Assembly (NCBI GenBank): GCA_017630155.1
Contig: JAGBVU010000001.1
Span: 62,001 to 126,000, forward strand
From: Bacteroidales bacterium
GTDB taxonomy: Bacteria > Bacteroidota > Bacteroidia > Bacteroidales > UBA932
Direction of reading: 5' to 3'
Length of the DNA stretch: 64,000 nt
The notes under the pieces are model-generated. The model was not told the DNA's origin. It did no database searches and worked only from the letters and a program-made list of their open reading frames with translations. How positions within the stretch are numbered: the stretch's first letter is position 1; every line of letters starts with the position of its first letter. The position numbers were made by a program, and so were the translations under genes. Shown here in pieces: positions 43,862 through 52,336 of this stretch.

Positions 43862-45130
43862 ATGACAACATTCAGAGCTGTGGTGTTCGAGCATCATCAG
43901 AAACAAGACGGCACCTATAATGTGAAGATAAGAGTCACCCACAATGGGTGTAAGAGGTATATTGCAACCAATCACTATGTAAGAAAAGACCAGATGACAA
44001 GAGGTTTGAAGATCAAAGATGCGAGGGTGGTATCTCTCCTGGAGGAGACAATCGCACAGATGCGCCTGGAGGTGTCAAAATTGGGTATTGTGGCCGATTC
44101 TATGAGTGTGCAGGAACTTGTGGATATAATCAGCGAGAATGTGAAAAAAGGGGATTATTTCACCCTTAATTTCGTGAAGTATTGGAGAGAGAAGATTAAG
44201 GGTATGAAGAAGGGGACTGCGCAGGTATATATGACGGCATTAAATGCTGTTTTGCGATTCACCAAGGGGAAAGAGATAGATATATCGGTCATCACCTCTC
44301 AATGGCTACGAGAGTTTGTGCAGTTCATTGATCGGGAACCGGCCCCAGGAGGGAGAGCCAAGACAGGAGGAAGGGCAAGGTCTCTCTACCCAGCCTGTAT
44401 CAGGCACATCTATAACCTTGCGAGGGAGGAGTTCAATGATGAGAGCAAGGATTATTTTCCTTTGCAATATAATCCCTTCACTCGTTTCTCTGTGCCAAAG
44501 ACCCCACGATCAAAAGAGAAGGCACTATCGGTATCGGTGATACAGAGGATCATAGATTACAAGATAGACCGAGATAACTGCGGTGTACGGAGGGGTGAAT
44601 TCTATCCGGAGGAGTTGGCGCGGGATATGTTTCTCCTCTCCTTTGGTTTGATAGGGATGAATGCTGCAGATATATATGAGATGAGGAAAGTACGGAATGG
44701 CATTGTTGACTATGAGAGGAAAAAGACCAGGGACAGAAGGGATGATCGTGCCAGGATGAAGGTGCGAGTCGAACCTGAGATTCGGAAGTTATTGGAGAAG
44801 TACCGAAACCACGAGAATGATGTTCTGGAGTTGGTGTTTGCAGATCACTATTCAGACCCTACATCGATGGCGAATACTATCAACATAGGATTGGCGAGGA
44901 TAGCCGATGCGATAGGTGTGGAGAGGTTCACCTTCTATGCAGCGCGACACTCCTGGGCCACGATAGCCTATAATGTAGCGAGGATAGACAAGTGGTTGAT
45001 TCACTCTGCCATCAATCACACCGACAAGACTATGAGCATTACCGACATCTACATTGCCAAGGACTATTCTTTATTTTGGGATGCGAATAAGAAGGTTTTG
45101 AGTTTGTTTCGGTGGGATAGTATCCTATAA
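43862..45130 (+). CDS. int: Tyrosine recombinase/integrase
   Basis: 422 residues. N-terminal AP2-like arm-binding region, then a SAM-like core-binding domain (about 100-200), then the catalytic domain. Catalytic residues visible: RFTFYAARHSWATIAYN (Arg-His region), INHTDKTMSITDIYI (second His, then Tyr). The first catalytic Arg is not obvious; LSFGLIGMNAADIYEM takes its place, as in many Bacteroidetes integrases. The gene sits next to its target tRNA, pointing away from it. Confidence 0.93.
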   Translation: MTTFRAVVFEHHQKQDGTYNVKIRVTHNGCKRYIATNHYVRKDQMTRGLKIKDARVVSLLEETIAQMRLEVSKLGIVADSMSVQELVDIISENVKKGDYFTLNFVKYWREKIKGMKKGTAQVYMTALNAVLRFTKGKEIDISVITSQWLREFVQFIDREPAPGGRAKTGGRARSLYPACIRHIYNLAREEFNDESKDYFPLQYNPFTRFSVPKTPRSKEKALSVSVIQRIIDYKIDRDNCGVRRGEFYPEELARDMFLLSFGLIGMNAADIYEMRKVRNGIVDYERKKTRDRRDDRARMKVRVEPEIRKLLEKYRNHENDVLELVFADHYSDPTSMANTINIGLARIADAIGVERFTFYAARHSWATIAYNVARIDKWLIHSAINHTDKTMSITDIYIAKDYSLFWDANKKVLSLFRWDSIL

Positions 45131-45136
45131 TGAAAA

Positions 45137-45183
45137 CCCTCCAGATGGGCCGAAATGGCATTGTATCTGGAGGGCGTTTTTAT
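45137..45183 (+). terminator. Integrase terminator
   Basis: A 10-bp perfect stem CCCTCCAGAT/ATCTGGAGGG with an 18-base loop, then CGTTTTTATTT, right after the integrase stop. The next 150 bases to 45332 hold nothing I can support. Confidence 0.88.
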
Positions 45184-45332
45184 TTGGATTTGGGGTTATG
45201 CGTTTGTAGAGTAGTCTTTTGTCAGAAGTTTCCTCTCCCAATGAAGGAGGGCAAAGGATGTGTATGGATCATCCCTCTCTTCCGATGGGAGGTTGTTTAG
45301 AACGAGTTGTAATACCAGGTAGTCAAGATTCA

Positions 45333-45701
45333 TTACTTTGTAATTTTTACCGCAAAGCCGGTGATTTGGATTGTTGCAGTTGTCACCTCTCTCACCTTGA
45401 AATCAAGGATAGCATTTGCACCTTGTTTTTTTGCTGATTCAACAAGATTGTCAAGAGCAACATCGTACACATCCTTTAGTCCTGGTTTTACCTCATCAAG
45501 AACCGAGTATTTCTCTCTATAAGTGAAGGTGACAATACCAATAGATTCATATTCTTGCGAGATGCTGCTTGTAGGGGTGATTAGAAACCCTTGCTCTGCA
45601 TACTTACTGAAATCAACGATACTGAAAGATGCTAATCGTGGGACTGTGCAAGAAGATAGTGTCAATAATGCACCGATGGCAATGATTGCGATTTTTCTCA
45701 T
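45333..45701 (-). CDS. Prophage-borne lipoprotein
   Basis: A 122-residue lipoprotein with signal RKIAIIAIGALLTLSSC. The mature part resembles small YbjQ-like/heavy-metal-binding-type folds of Bacteroidetes (an SIGIVTFTYREKY strand, LDNLVESAKKQGANAILDFKVRE), but I cannot assign a family. It is last in the leftward operon with the repressor, so it is likely expressed in the lysogen. Confidence 0.7.
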   Translation of the reverse strand: MRKIAIIAIGALLTLSSCTVPRLASFSIVDFSKYAEQGFLITPTSSISQEYESIGIVTFTYREKYSVLDEVKPGLKDVYDVALDNLVESAKKQGANAILDFKVREVTTATIQITGFAVKITK

Positions 45702-45725
45702 AGTATTTGCGTTTTATGTTATATG

Positions 45726-46223
45726 CTAATTATTCTGTATTTCGTTCAATTTCTTTAGTTTGTTAAGGAATTCATTTGTCTTGGGGATAGTTAAGAAATA
45801 CCCACCATTCGCATTATCTGTGAAGATTACATCCAACATTTCTCTGTTATTTATCATCTCAAAACATTGGCTGAAGTTGTCGATAGATGTTAGGGTGATT
45901 GCTTTTGAAAAGGGAGATGTTAGGCAGGTAGATACCCTTATTCCAGATGTGGTTTGTATTGCTGCGATATTATGAGGCTCCTGTGGAATAGATTTTGAAA
46001 TATCTATTCTGTTACCATTTTTATCAAAGAAAGAAACGATCATTATCCAACTATGAATCTTGGTAAAGGATGCAGTTGCTAATAATGGAGTGACTTGTTG
46101 TTGTTCATCTATATAACCACCCATACATACTATCTTTAATTCTTTATCTTCTACAACCCAATCTTGAGCATTACAAATGGTTGTAAACATTAAAAATAGT
46201 GAGATAAGTAATATCCGTTTCAT
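45726..46223 (-). CDS. Prophage-borne secreted protein
   Basis: 165 residues with a signal peptide (KRILLISLFLMFTTICNA) ending before Gln. The mature domain has alternating strands (ELKIVCMGGYIDEQQQ, HSWIMIVSFFDKNGNRID). No known family is recognised. It lies between the lipoprotein and the repressor, co-oriented with both, which argues for expression from the lysogenic promoter and a role on the host surface. Confidence 0.65.
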   Translation of the reverse strand: MKRILLISLFLMFTTICNAQDWVVEDKELKIVCMGGYIDEQQQVTPLLATASFTKIHSWIMIVSFFDKNGNRIDISKSIPQEPHNIAAIQTTSGIRVSTCLTSPFSKAITLTSIDNFSQCFEMINNREMLDVIFTDNANGGYFLTIPKTNEFLNKLKKLNEIQNN

Positions 46224-46241
46224 GATATTAGCGTTTAAGAG

Positions 46242-47039
46242 TTATTTATTTGCGTTTTTCTCAATCTCTCTCTCAAGCATCTCCAGGACTTTATCTGTTC
46301 TTTTCCCCTCATCTATGGTAGCGGTAACAAGATTATTCACACTATCCACCAGGGAGGTAATCTGCTTTGCTTGTTGGCGGAGTTGCTTGTTTGCAAGGTA
46401 GTCCGGCATAGCGATAGAGAAGGAGATATTGCAAATAATGAAAAAAATCTCTGTTACCTTCTCTTTTGGAATGCGAGTTTCGGGGGCGCGATTGGTGGCA
46501 GCCAGGCGGTATTCGTTTCCTTCATCGTAGGTATATCGGAGGAATGTGCCTTGATGTTTGGTATTCAGTAGATGTAGTTCCGAATTTCTTACTTCCTCAT
46601 CACCTTTAAGTTGTTTAAGTAGGAGGATGTCACCTATATTGACATAAGGGGCAAGTTTTTCGGTGCGGACACGATATGCGATGTCTACCTGCTTGATTAT
46701 CCTTTCCAGGCTCAATTTCTCATAATCGGATGAGTTCATCTCTATATCCTTCTGCAAAAGGACATTTGGAAGGTCTACAATGGCAGAGGGGATTATGGGT
46801 ATATCCATAGATGATCCATCATCTATCACCTCTACATTTTCCGAGGGTGTTTCAATGGGTAATAAAGGTGTGGTGTCCCATCCTCTATCATTATTAATAA
46901 GTTTATTAAACTTATCAATGGGAAGATTGACTTTACCATTCTCTATTTGTGATATAAAAGATATGCCAATCCCAAGATAATCAGCAATTTCCGTTTGCTT
47001 AAGATTGTTGATATTTCTAAATACCTTTAAATCAGACAT
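46242..47039 (-). CDS. Phage repressor, XRE HTH plus S24-like C-terminal domain
   Basis: 265 residues. N-terminal helix-turn-helix (LKQTEIADYLGIGISFISQIENGKVNLP, split as LKQTEIADYLGIG and ISFISQIENG). The C-terminal domain has YVNIGDILLLKQL and the ETRIPKEKVTEIFFI strand of LexA/CI-type domains. The catalytic Ser (usual SMxP) is absent: the aligned TEKLAP has none. A coiled coil ends the protein (LVDSVNNLVTATIDEGKRTD). It probably represses the rightward promoter, with lysogeny control not depending on self-cleavage. Confidence 0.83.
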   Translation of the reverse strand: MSDLKVFRNINNLKQTEIADYLGIGISFISQIENGKVNLPIDKFNKLINNDRGWDTTPLLPIETPSENVEVIDDGSSMDIPIIPSAIVDLPNVLLQKDIEMNSSDYEKLSLERIIKQVDIAYRVRTEKLAPYVNIGDILLLKQLKGDEEVRNSELHLLNTKHQGTFLRYTYDEGNEYRLAATNRAPETRIPKEKVTEIFFIICNISFSIAMPDYLANKQLRQQAKQITSLVDSVNNLVTATIDEGKRTDKVLEMLEREIEKNANK

Positions 47040-47055
47040 TTTATAAAGTATTATA

Positions 47056-47133
47056 AAGATTTATTAAATCTTAATTAAAAAAATTTGCACTTTAATAAAG
47101 AGAACATTATATTTGCATAAACTTTAATAAAGT
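47056..47133. promoter_or_regulatory. Lysis-lysogeny control region: operators and rightward promoter
   Basis: Three odd palindromes: AAGATTTATTAAATCTT (47056-47072), ACTTTAATAAAGA (47089-47101, one end imperfect) and ACTTTAATAAAGT (47121-47133). The latter two are copies of the same 13-mer. A rightward promoter TTTG (47084-47087) and TATATTTG (47108-47115), 20 bases apart, contains the second site in its spacer. The third lies at the expected transcription start. The three sites are the probable repressor operators. Confidence 0.75.
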
Positions 47134-47192
47134 CAAGTAAGGCTTTACAAAGGTAAAGCAACAAAGATATATAAAAAATAATAAAAAAACTC

Positions 47193-47429
47193 ATGGCACA
47201 GAGAGTTGGATATTCATTCAAAAAGGGTTACGAGAATTTGAAGGCTTGTCATCAAAATGAAGTTAAAGGGCAAATAATGGGTTATCTGGGTATTACTACA
47301 AGGATGGCGTGGTATAATAGACTTAATGGAGTTGTGCAGCCTACTATTGCTGAATATAACTACATCACAGAAATTATCAATAATTACGGAGTTCCGAAAT
47401 CTAAAATTTGGGAGGAGATTGAACTATGA
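47193..47429 (+). CDS. Small early regulator, Cro-like position
   Basis: A 78-residue protein, first gene rightward from the switch, where Cro sits in lambdoid phages. The middle segment KGQIMGYLGITTRMAWYNRLNG looks like a helix-turn-helix, as does the C-terminal EIINNYGVPKSKIWEEI. No family recognised with certainty. It overlaps the next start by 4 bases (ATGA). Confidence 0.7.
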   Translation: MAQRVGYSFKKGYENLKACHQNEVKGQIMGYLGITTRMAWYNRLNGVVQPTIAEYNYITEIINNYGVPKSKIWEEIEL

Positions 47430-47830
47430 GTTACCAATTCCCTGAATACGGACAACCTCTCACTCGCAGAGAGGAGCAAGTTGCAGAGATGATGGCTTGG
47501 GGTGTATCCCGAAAAAATATGCCATATCTTTTTGAAAAGGTATGGGGTAAAAAACTTTCACCTTCAACCATAGATGTAATCTCACAACGAGTATTCAAGA
47601 AATTGGGTGTAAATAAGAATATTGAGGTGGTGACCTGGTACCACAAGACCTATAGAGGGATAGACCTGGGGACATCACCATTTATCAAGTATCTGGGAGC
47701 CTTTTTATTGGGATTGTTCCTAACCACCCAGATAGACTTTACAAACGATTATGTCCGCACACGCAACACTACAAGGATTGTGAGAGTGAGAGGACAAAGA
47801 ACAAGAGAGGAGGCAGCACAATGGATTTGA
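47426..47830 (+). CDS. LuxR-type HTH protein with membrane segment
   Basis: 134 residues. The N-terminal 70 residues resemble a LuxR-type HTH (LTRREEQVAEMMAWGVSRKN, LSPSTIDVISQRVFKKLGVNK). A hydrophobic segment YLGAFLLGLFLTTQIDF follows, so the DNA-binding domain may be membrane-tethered. The C-terminus is basic. It overlaps the next gene by 10 bases. Confidence 0.7.
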   Translation: MSYQFPEYGQPLTRREEQVAEMMAWGVSRKNMPYLFEKVWGKKLSPSTIDVISQRVFKKLGVNKNIEVVTWYHKTYRGIDLGTSPFIKYLGAFLLGLFLTTQIDFTNDYVRTRNTTRIVRVRGQRTREEAAQWI

Positions 47831-48120
47831 TGCAGATTTCATTAAAACAACTGAACTCACTGCTCCACACTGCAGCACAGATGGGAGCAGCAGAGGTTAT
47901 GAGACAGATGAACACCTCTGGCGATGAGATCAGCAAGAGAGAGGCAGAGCGCAGATATGGTCGCAAGTGGGTAGAGGCACACCTGGCAGCCGGAGATATT
48001 AAAGCAAGGAGAAAGACCGGTGCTGCCAACTCAAAGATGTATCTCTCAAACACCGAACTCTATAATCTGAGAATGGTAGAGAGAGAGTTCAAGACAATAC
48101 TGAAGGTGAAAGATAAATAG
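47821..48120 (+). CDS. Small HTH-like phage protein
   Basis: 99 residues. The segment ISKREAERRYGRKWVEAHLA followed by basic GDIKARRKTGAANS resembles an excisionase/MerR-type winged helix, with a charged C-terminal helix. It may be an excisionase or early regulator. No name can be fixed. It is the last gene before a terminator. Confidence 0.6.
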   Translation: MDLMQISLKQLNSLLHTAAQMGAAEVMRQMNTSGDEISKREAERRYGRKWVEAHLAAGDIKARRKTGAANSKMYLSNTELYNLRMVEREFKTILKVKDK

Positions 48121-48142
48121 ATAGAGGCAAGGTAGGGATGGA

Positions 48143-48182
48143 CTGACTCACCCTCGACAATCGGAGTCAGCAAGTTCTTTTT
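48143..48182 (+). terminator. Early-operon terminator
   Basis: A 7-bp stem CTGACTC/GAGTCAG with a 14-base loop, then CAAGTTCTTTTTATT. It ends the regulator operon. Confidence 0.65.
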
Positions 48183-48230
48183 ATTATCCATATTTTAACT
48201 TGTACAGGTTAGCAGTGAATGCTCACCGGA

Positions 48231-48349
48231 GGGGATGATAGCCAAAGTGGTACGGCAAAAATCAGCAGGTAGTAGTTGTGCTTTTTTTTCATATCGTCAT
48301 GTTGTATTTGTAATCATATTTCTTGGGAGTTCGATTCTCCCCATCCCCA
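48231..48349 (+). other. tRNA-like element with oversize anticodon region
   Basis: Perfect acceptor pairing GGGGATG/CATCCCC, a D-arm-like GCCAAAGTGGTACGGC and a perfect T arm GGGAG/CTCCC around TTCGATT. Between the D and T arms there are 67 bases where a tRNA has about 22-38. No canonical anticodon stem is evident; an ATATCGTCATGTTGTAT segment could give a weak CAT loop. It could be a phage tRNA with an insertion, a pseudo-tRNA, or a tRNA mimic. The remaining bases of 48121-48440 hold only the terminator. Confidence 0.5.
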
Positions 48350-48440
48350 CTAACCATAAGATATGGGGTGAGGTTTAACCTTTTAACCAATAACTATCAC
48401 ACAGGCCCCTTGCACCGTATCTTTTTCAAAAACATAAAAG

Positions 48441-48611
48441 ATGGAAGATAAAACAATGATCGCAACGGAGATAGTTGCACTGCTAATGTCAATCATCGCA
48501 GTTCTCTGCGGAGCCACACACCACCTGATCTTAGTGATAGGTTTGGGTATTCTCACAATCGTACACATTAACACTTACATCAATTCAAGGAGGGTAGAAA
48601 ATGAGCAATAG
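48441..48611 (+). CDS. Small membrane protein
   Basis: A 56-residue ORF (MEDKTMIATEIVALLMSIIA and onwards). Two hydrophobic segments, IVALLMSIIAVLCGA and LILVIGLGILTIV, suggest a two-helix membrane hairpin. It overlaps the next gene by 11 bases. Function unknown; a host-takeover or superinfection-exclusion role would fit its place but is speculation. Confidence 0.55.
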   Translation: MEDKTMIATEIVALLMSIIAVLCGATHHLILVIGLGILTIVHINTYINSRRVENEQ

Positions 48612-48948
48612 AGTATATGTCAGATCATCTGAGATGAGGAAAGAGACCTATCTCCAGATGCCAAGATTCTATAAATTCTGCGACTCTTATAACAAAGTCC
48701 TATCATCGAATCAGATACTATCAATCAATAACAAAGGAATGAATTGTAACATTGAGGAGTGTGTATCGAGGATAGAGCAAACGCAAGCAGAGGAGATTAC
48801 CGAGGCTCAGTTCAATGCAAAATTCCAAGAGCACCTTTCATTTCTTATGAGGTTAGAAAAAGGAGAGAATATATCAGATCAAGACGATAGAGAGGGATGG
48901 GATGAGATAGATGCTGAGAGCCGATATTCGACAAATGAAAGAATTTAA
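48601..48948 (+). CDS. Hypothetical phage protein
   Basis: 115 residues, soluble. Begins MSNRVYVRSSEMRKETYLQM; charged, with no motif that I recognise. It overlaps the upstream membrane peptide gene and lies 23 bases before the Rad52-like gene, so it probably belongs to the recombination operon. Confidence 0.55.
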   Translation: MSNRVYVRSSEMRKETYLQMPRFYKFCDSYNKVLSSNQILSINNKGMNCNIEECVSRIEQTQAEEITEAQFNAKFQEHLSFLMRLEKGENISDQDDREGWDEIDAESRYSTNERI

Positions 48949-48971
48949 CAACCAATAAAAATTTATTAACG

Positions 48972-49721
48972 ATGATCAATTTTAGAAAACTGAAAGCAGA
49001 TGAGATTGAATGCCGGATAGGACAGACATTCAAGGCGAAACAAGCCATATCTCTGCTCCTTTACAAGAATGCCAGGTGTGATATGGCTCTTTTGGATGAG
49101 GTCGTAGGTGCCGAGAATTGGCAAAGAGAACACTACGAATGCAAGGGAAATCTCTATTGTCGCGTAGGTATTAAAAATAATACCTCCGGTGAATGGGTGT
49201 GGAAGTCTGATGCCGGAGTGGAGAGTAATACCGAGGCCATAAAGGGAGAATCTTCCGATTCTTTCAAGAGAGCATGTGTGAATTGGGGCATTGGTAGAGA
49301 GCTGTACACTGCTCCTTTTATCTATATAGAGTTAACCGACAAGGAGTGGAATAATGGTTCTCCGAGGTGCAAGTTTGATGTGGCTCCTATGGGCATCGGT
49401 TATGATGATCAGGGGAACATTGTATTCCTGGAGATCGTGGATGCTAAAGGTAATGTGCGGTTCTCAATGGGTGAGATGGTGAAACTAACCAAGTCGCAAA
49501 AAAAGGATGATCAGTTATTTGATATGATCACCGAGGAAGATAGATTGTTGGCACTCTCCCCAGAGGAGGCAATCCTTGAGGTAGAAAAATGCGAATCGCG
49601 TAAGGCTTTGAACGCAATCCATAAGGTTCTTAAAGCAAAATACTACAAGTATGGCAGCCAAGAGAATAATGGCTATATCACCGCCGTAAATAACGCATCT
49701 TTAAAATTCCACAAATTATAA
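48972..49721 (+). CDS. Rad52/22-type single-strand annealing protein
   Basis: 249 residues. The N-terminal domain resembles Rad52/Sak-type annealing proteins: ECRIGQTFKAKQAISLLLYKNA, GVESNTEAIKGESSDSFKRACVNWGIGRELY is split as ESNTEAIKGESSDSF and KRACVNWGIGRELYTAPF. It supports phage recombination with SSB and NinB-like proteins nearby. The C-terminal 100 residues are not distinctive. Confidence 0.8.
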   Translation: MINFRKLKADEIECRIGQTFKAKQAISLLLYKNARCDMALLDEVVGAENWQREHYECKGNLYCRVGIKNNTSGEWVWKSDAGVESNTEAIKGESSDSFKRACVNWGIGRELYTAPFIYIELTDKEWNNGSPRCKFDVAPMGIGYDDQGNIVFLEIVDAKGNVRFSMGEMVKLTKSQKKDDQLFDMITEEDRLLALSPEEAILEVEKCESRKALNAIHKVLKAKYYKYGSQENNGYITAVNNASLKFHKL

Positions 49722-49727
49722 TTGATT

Positions 49728-50225
49728 ATGGAAAATAAAATCACACTATGGCAAATTAGCCAACACCAGCAACAGGTAAATGCTATGCTGGAGGAAAATG
49801 GTGGAGAACTCACCGAAGAAATCATCCAGATGATGGATGAGAATAATGAGGCACTTGAAATCAAGGGTGCAGGATATATTCACTCGATTCGTTATTTCGC
49901 AGCGACAGAGGAGGCTGCTAAGGCAGAGAAAGAGAGAATCTATAATATTGAGAAAGCAGCAAAAAAAGCGCAAGAATCTCTGAAAACAAGGCTGCATCAA
50001 GCAATGCAAGTTTTTGGAATTGATAAACTCGATCTCGGTACTGCTGGAAAGGTATCATACCGGAGGAGTGAATTGGTAATCGTGGAAGATGTGAATAATC
50101 TTTCCCCAGCATTCTGCAAGGTAAAACTTGAGGCAGATAAGGTTGCAATCAAAGCAGCAATCAAGGCAGGGCAAGAGGTACAAGGAGCATACATTGAAGA
50201 AAAATTAAATCTTAATATACGATGA
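49728..50225 (+). CDS. Siphovirus Gp157-like protein
   Basis: 165 residues from MENKIT; a Met two codons upstream is possible. The Gp157 fold is an elongated coiled coil: ISQHQQQVNAMLEENGGELT, then AEKERIYNIEKAAKKAQESL, KTRLHQAMQVFGIDKLDLG and a VSYRRSELVIVED end. Gp157 is found in phage replication modules and has been linked to resistance to other phages in a lysogen. It overlaps ssb by 4 bases. Confidence 0.85.
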   Translation: MENKITLWQISQHQQQVNAMLEENGGELTEEIIQMMDENNEALEIKGAGYIHSIRYFAATEEAAKAEKERIYNIEKAAKKAQESLKTRLHQAMQVFGIDKLDLGTAGKVSYRRSELVIVEDVNNLSPAFCKVKLEADKVAIKAAIKAGQEVQGAYIEEKLNLNIR

Positions 50226-50593
50226 ATATAGCAATTATTACGGGTAGGGTGGGAAAAGACCCGAATGTCCGCACCCTTCAAAGTAAGAAGGGGGAGTTCA
50301 AAGCTGCTGATTTCTCGGTAGCGGTAAATTTCTCGATAAAGGATGCCGATCCTTTATGGGTGAAGGTTCAAGCTCTTGGATATGCTGCCGAGTTCGTTGA
50401 GAAGTATATCAAGAAAGGTTCTGCGGTACTTGTGAGGGGAGAACTCCAGGAACAAAAGTACAAGGATAAGAAGGGAGAGGAGCAGCGAGTATGGCACATC
50501 CAAGCCGAAGAGGTAAGGCAGATGTGGTCTGCAAATGGTAATAATACCACCTACACAAAACAAGATGATGACACTGGAGATTTACCATTCTGA
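50222..50593 (+). CDS. ssb: Single-stranded DNA-binding protein
   Basis: 123 residues. OB fold: MNIAIITGRVGKDPNVRTLQ, ADPLWVKVQALGYAAEFVEKY, KGSAVLVRGELQEQKY. It keeps the acidic C-terminal tip (DDDTGDLPF) used to recruit replication and recombination partners. It is short for a bacterial SSB, typical of phage versions. Confidence 0.92.
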   Translation: MNIAIITGRVGKDPNVRTLQSKKGEFKAADFSVAVNFSIKDADPLWVKVQALGYAAEFVEKYIKKGSAVLVRGELQEQKYKDKKGEEQRVWHIQAEEVRQMWSANGNNTTYTKQDDDTGDLPF

Positions 50594-51027
50594 TGAAAAA
50601 TAATTACACCATAAACAAAGACAATGGGCAAGTGAGAGACCTTGCGAATATTCATCGCTGGGTCGATGCGAAGATCAGCCTGGCCAGGAATGGAGAGTAT
50701 GTTCTGAAGTTTGCCAAGCAGAGCAAACCTCGCACTATCTCTCAGAATAGACTGATGTGGATGTGGTTCAACTGCATCAGTCAGGAGACAGGCACACCAG
50801 AGCAAGATATCCACGATTATTACTGCTCTCTGTACCTTCGCAAGAGGGTGGATTACAAGGGCCATAGTCAAGAGGTGGTGATCGGCACAAGTGGTCTTAC
50901 AACTGCCCAATTCTCCGAGTTTATGGATAGAATAAAAGCAGATGCAGCGAGTGAGTTGGGGATTGTTCTACCTCTCCCCAGCGATCTTGCCTATGCGGAA
51001 TTTGAGACAATATACGGAGGAAGATAG
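50593..51027 (+). CDS. NinB-like recombination protein
   Basis: 144 residues. PRTISQNRLMWMWFNCISQE and the later LTTAQFSEFMDRIKADAASELGI match the NinB (Orf) family of lambdoid phages, which aids RecFOR-independent annealing. It starts at the last base of ssb. Confidence 0.8.
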   Translation: MKNNYTINKDNGQVRDLANIHRWVDAKISLARNGEYVLKFAKQSKPRTISQNRLMWMWFNCISQETGTPEQDIHDYYCSLYLRKRVDYKGHSQEVVIGTSGLTTAQFSEFMDRIKADAASELGIVLPLPSDLAYAEFETIYGGR

Positions 51028-51029
51028 AG

Positions 51030-51503
51030 ATGAAAGTTCAGAGAATATTGGAGAAGATAATCGAGGATAAACAGCCATTCTTCTTGTTGGAGTATAATTC
51101 TAATCTATTCGGATGTGAGGCATTCAGCCAGAGGATATATGAGGTGTTTATCTTTCAATGTCTGCCTGATGGCTTTGCGGAGTTAGAGATGGATGCGAGT
51201 ACATTTCGGAGATTTATCAGGGAGAATAAGATTCCAAAGAGGATCGAGGAGGGTGGAGATATTTTCTATGCTTACGATGATCGCTTGAGGGACTTATGGA
51301 AGGCGTGGAGAAAGAAAGAGGAGAAGCTGAAAAAGGTTATCTATGATTTAAAATACCAAAGACAATGTTTGCTACCTCGCAAGGATGAGGAGGCAATGGT
51401 GAGTCTGGAGGAAGTTAAAAAAGAGATAGCCAAAGCAAAACAGAAGATGAAGACCGAAAAGCGATTGTTCCTCCAAAAAAATGGGATAAAAATTTATGGA
51501 TAA
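51030..51503 (+). CDS. Hypothetical phage protein
   Basis: 157 residues. A mixed N-terminus, then a basic coiled coil (KEEKLKKVIYDLKYQRQ; SLEEVKKEIAKAKQKMKTEK) in the C-terminal half. I do not recognise a family. It is set between recombination genes, with 2 bases to the preceding stop and a one-base overlap with the next gene. Confidence 0.55.
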   Translation: MKVQRILEKIIEDKQPFFLLEYNSNLFGCEAFSQRIYEVFIFQCLPDGFAELEMDASTFRRFIRENKIPKRIEEGGDIFYAYDDRLRDLWKAWRKKEEKLKKVIYDLKYQRQCLLPRKDEEAMVSLEEVKKEIAKAKQKMKTEKRLFLQKNGIKIYG

Positions 51504-52330
51504 TGGGAGAAAGAAATTCATTTATCTTCTTCTTCTCGTGGAGGGATGCACTATCAGGGTGTTCACCGGAGGTCAGATTGGAGGTGTACGATGCAGTTAT
51601 TGAGTATGCAGCATCGGGGACACTACCCCAAATGAAACCGGTATCACAGATAGCATTCAACTTTATCAAGAGAGATATAGATCGTAATAATGCGAGGTAC
51701 GATGAGATACTTGAGATAAGGAGGGAAGCAGGAAGAAAAGGTGGTAGACCAAAAAAGGAAAACCAAATGGTTTTTGAAAAACCAAATGGTTTTTTAGAAA
51801 AGCAAACGAAAGCAAACGAAAGCAAAAAAAACTATAATGATAATGTTAATGTAGATGTTAATGATTCTCTTTCTATGAGAGAATATGAGCCTTCGCAGAC
51901 AGAGAGAGAGAATTTTTTGAAAATCCTTTTGTTTGAAAAATGCCTCATCAAACCGGCAGAGGAGTTGGATAGATTCCTGGCTCATTACACCAAGACAGGA
52001 TGGGTAGACAAAAACGGAAACAAGATCGTATCAAAGGATGCAGCTCTGAAAGCCTGGAACACCCAAGAGGCGTCAGCCTTTGAAAAACCAATGGTATTCC
52101 GATGGTATCAGTTCTTCAATCGGGTGATGCAGAACTGTGATGAATCTATCCACATAGATAAAATGCCATTTTTGACCGATTTTAGGGGACTTGTACAAGA
52201 GGATGATAAACTTGTTATCTATTGTAGTGAAAGTTTGCGAAATCAAATAGAGATGGCCTTAAATTCAAAAATTATTGCCGAACTAAATGAACTCGGTATT
52301 AAAAAAATCAATTATAAATTCAAAAACTAA
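51503..52330 (+). CDS. DUF6291-type phage replication protein
   Basis: 275 residues. N-terminal DUF6291-like region (SFIFFFSWRDALSGCSPEVR, EYAASGTLP, RREAGRKGGRPKKENQ), a low-complexity hinge with a repeated NQMVFEKPNG-like stretch, then a globular C-terminal domain ending NSKIIAELNELGIKKINYKF. Proteins of this plan sit in helicase-loader/initiator positions in phage replication modules. The DUF number is from memory. Confidence 0.65.
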   Translation: MGERNSFIFFFSWRDALSGCSPEVRLEVYDAVIEYAASGTLPQMKPVSQIAFNFIKRDIDRNNARYDEILEIRREAGRKGGRPKKENQMVFEKPNGFLEKQTKANESKKNYNDNVNVDVNDSLSMREYEPSQTERENFLKILLFEKCLIKPAEELDRFLAHYTKTGWVDKNGNKIVSKDAALKAWNTQEASAFEKPMVFRWYQFFNRVMQNCDESIHIDKMPFLTDFRGLVQEDDKLVIYCSESLRNQIEMALNSKIIAELNELGIKKINYKFKN

Positions 52331-52336
52331 CAAAAA

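Noticed and set aside
43862..45130. Insertion-sequence transposase instead of a phage integrase
   Set aside because: Tyrosine-recombinase motifs are clear, and phage genes follow.
45219..45437. A Cys-rich 72-residue protein on the + strand
   Set aside because: Most of it is antisense to the lipoprotein gene, with no promoter or plausible coding pattern.
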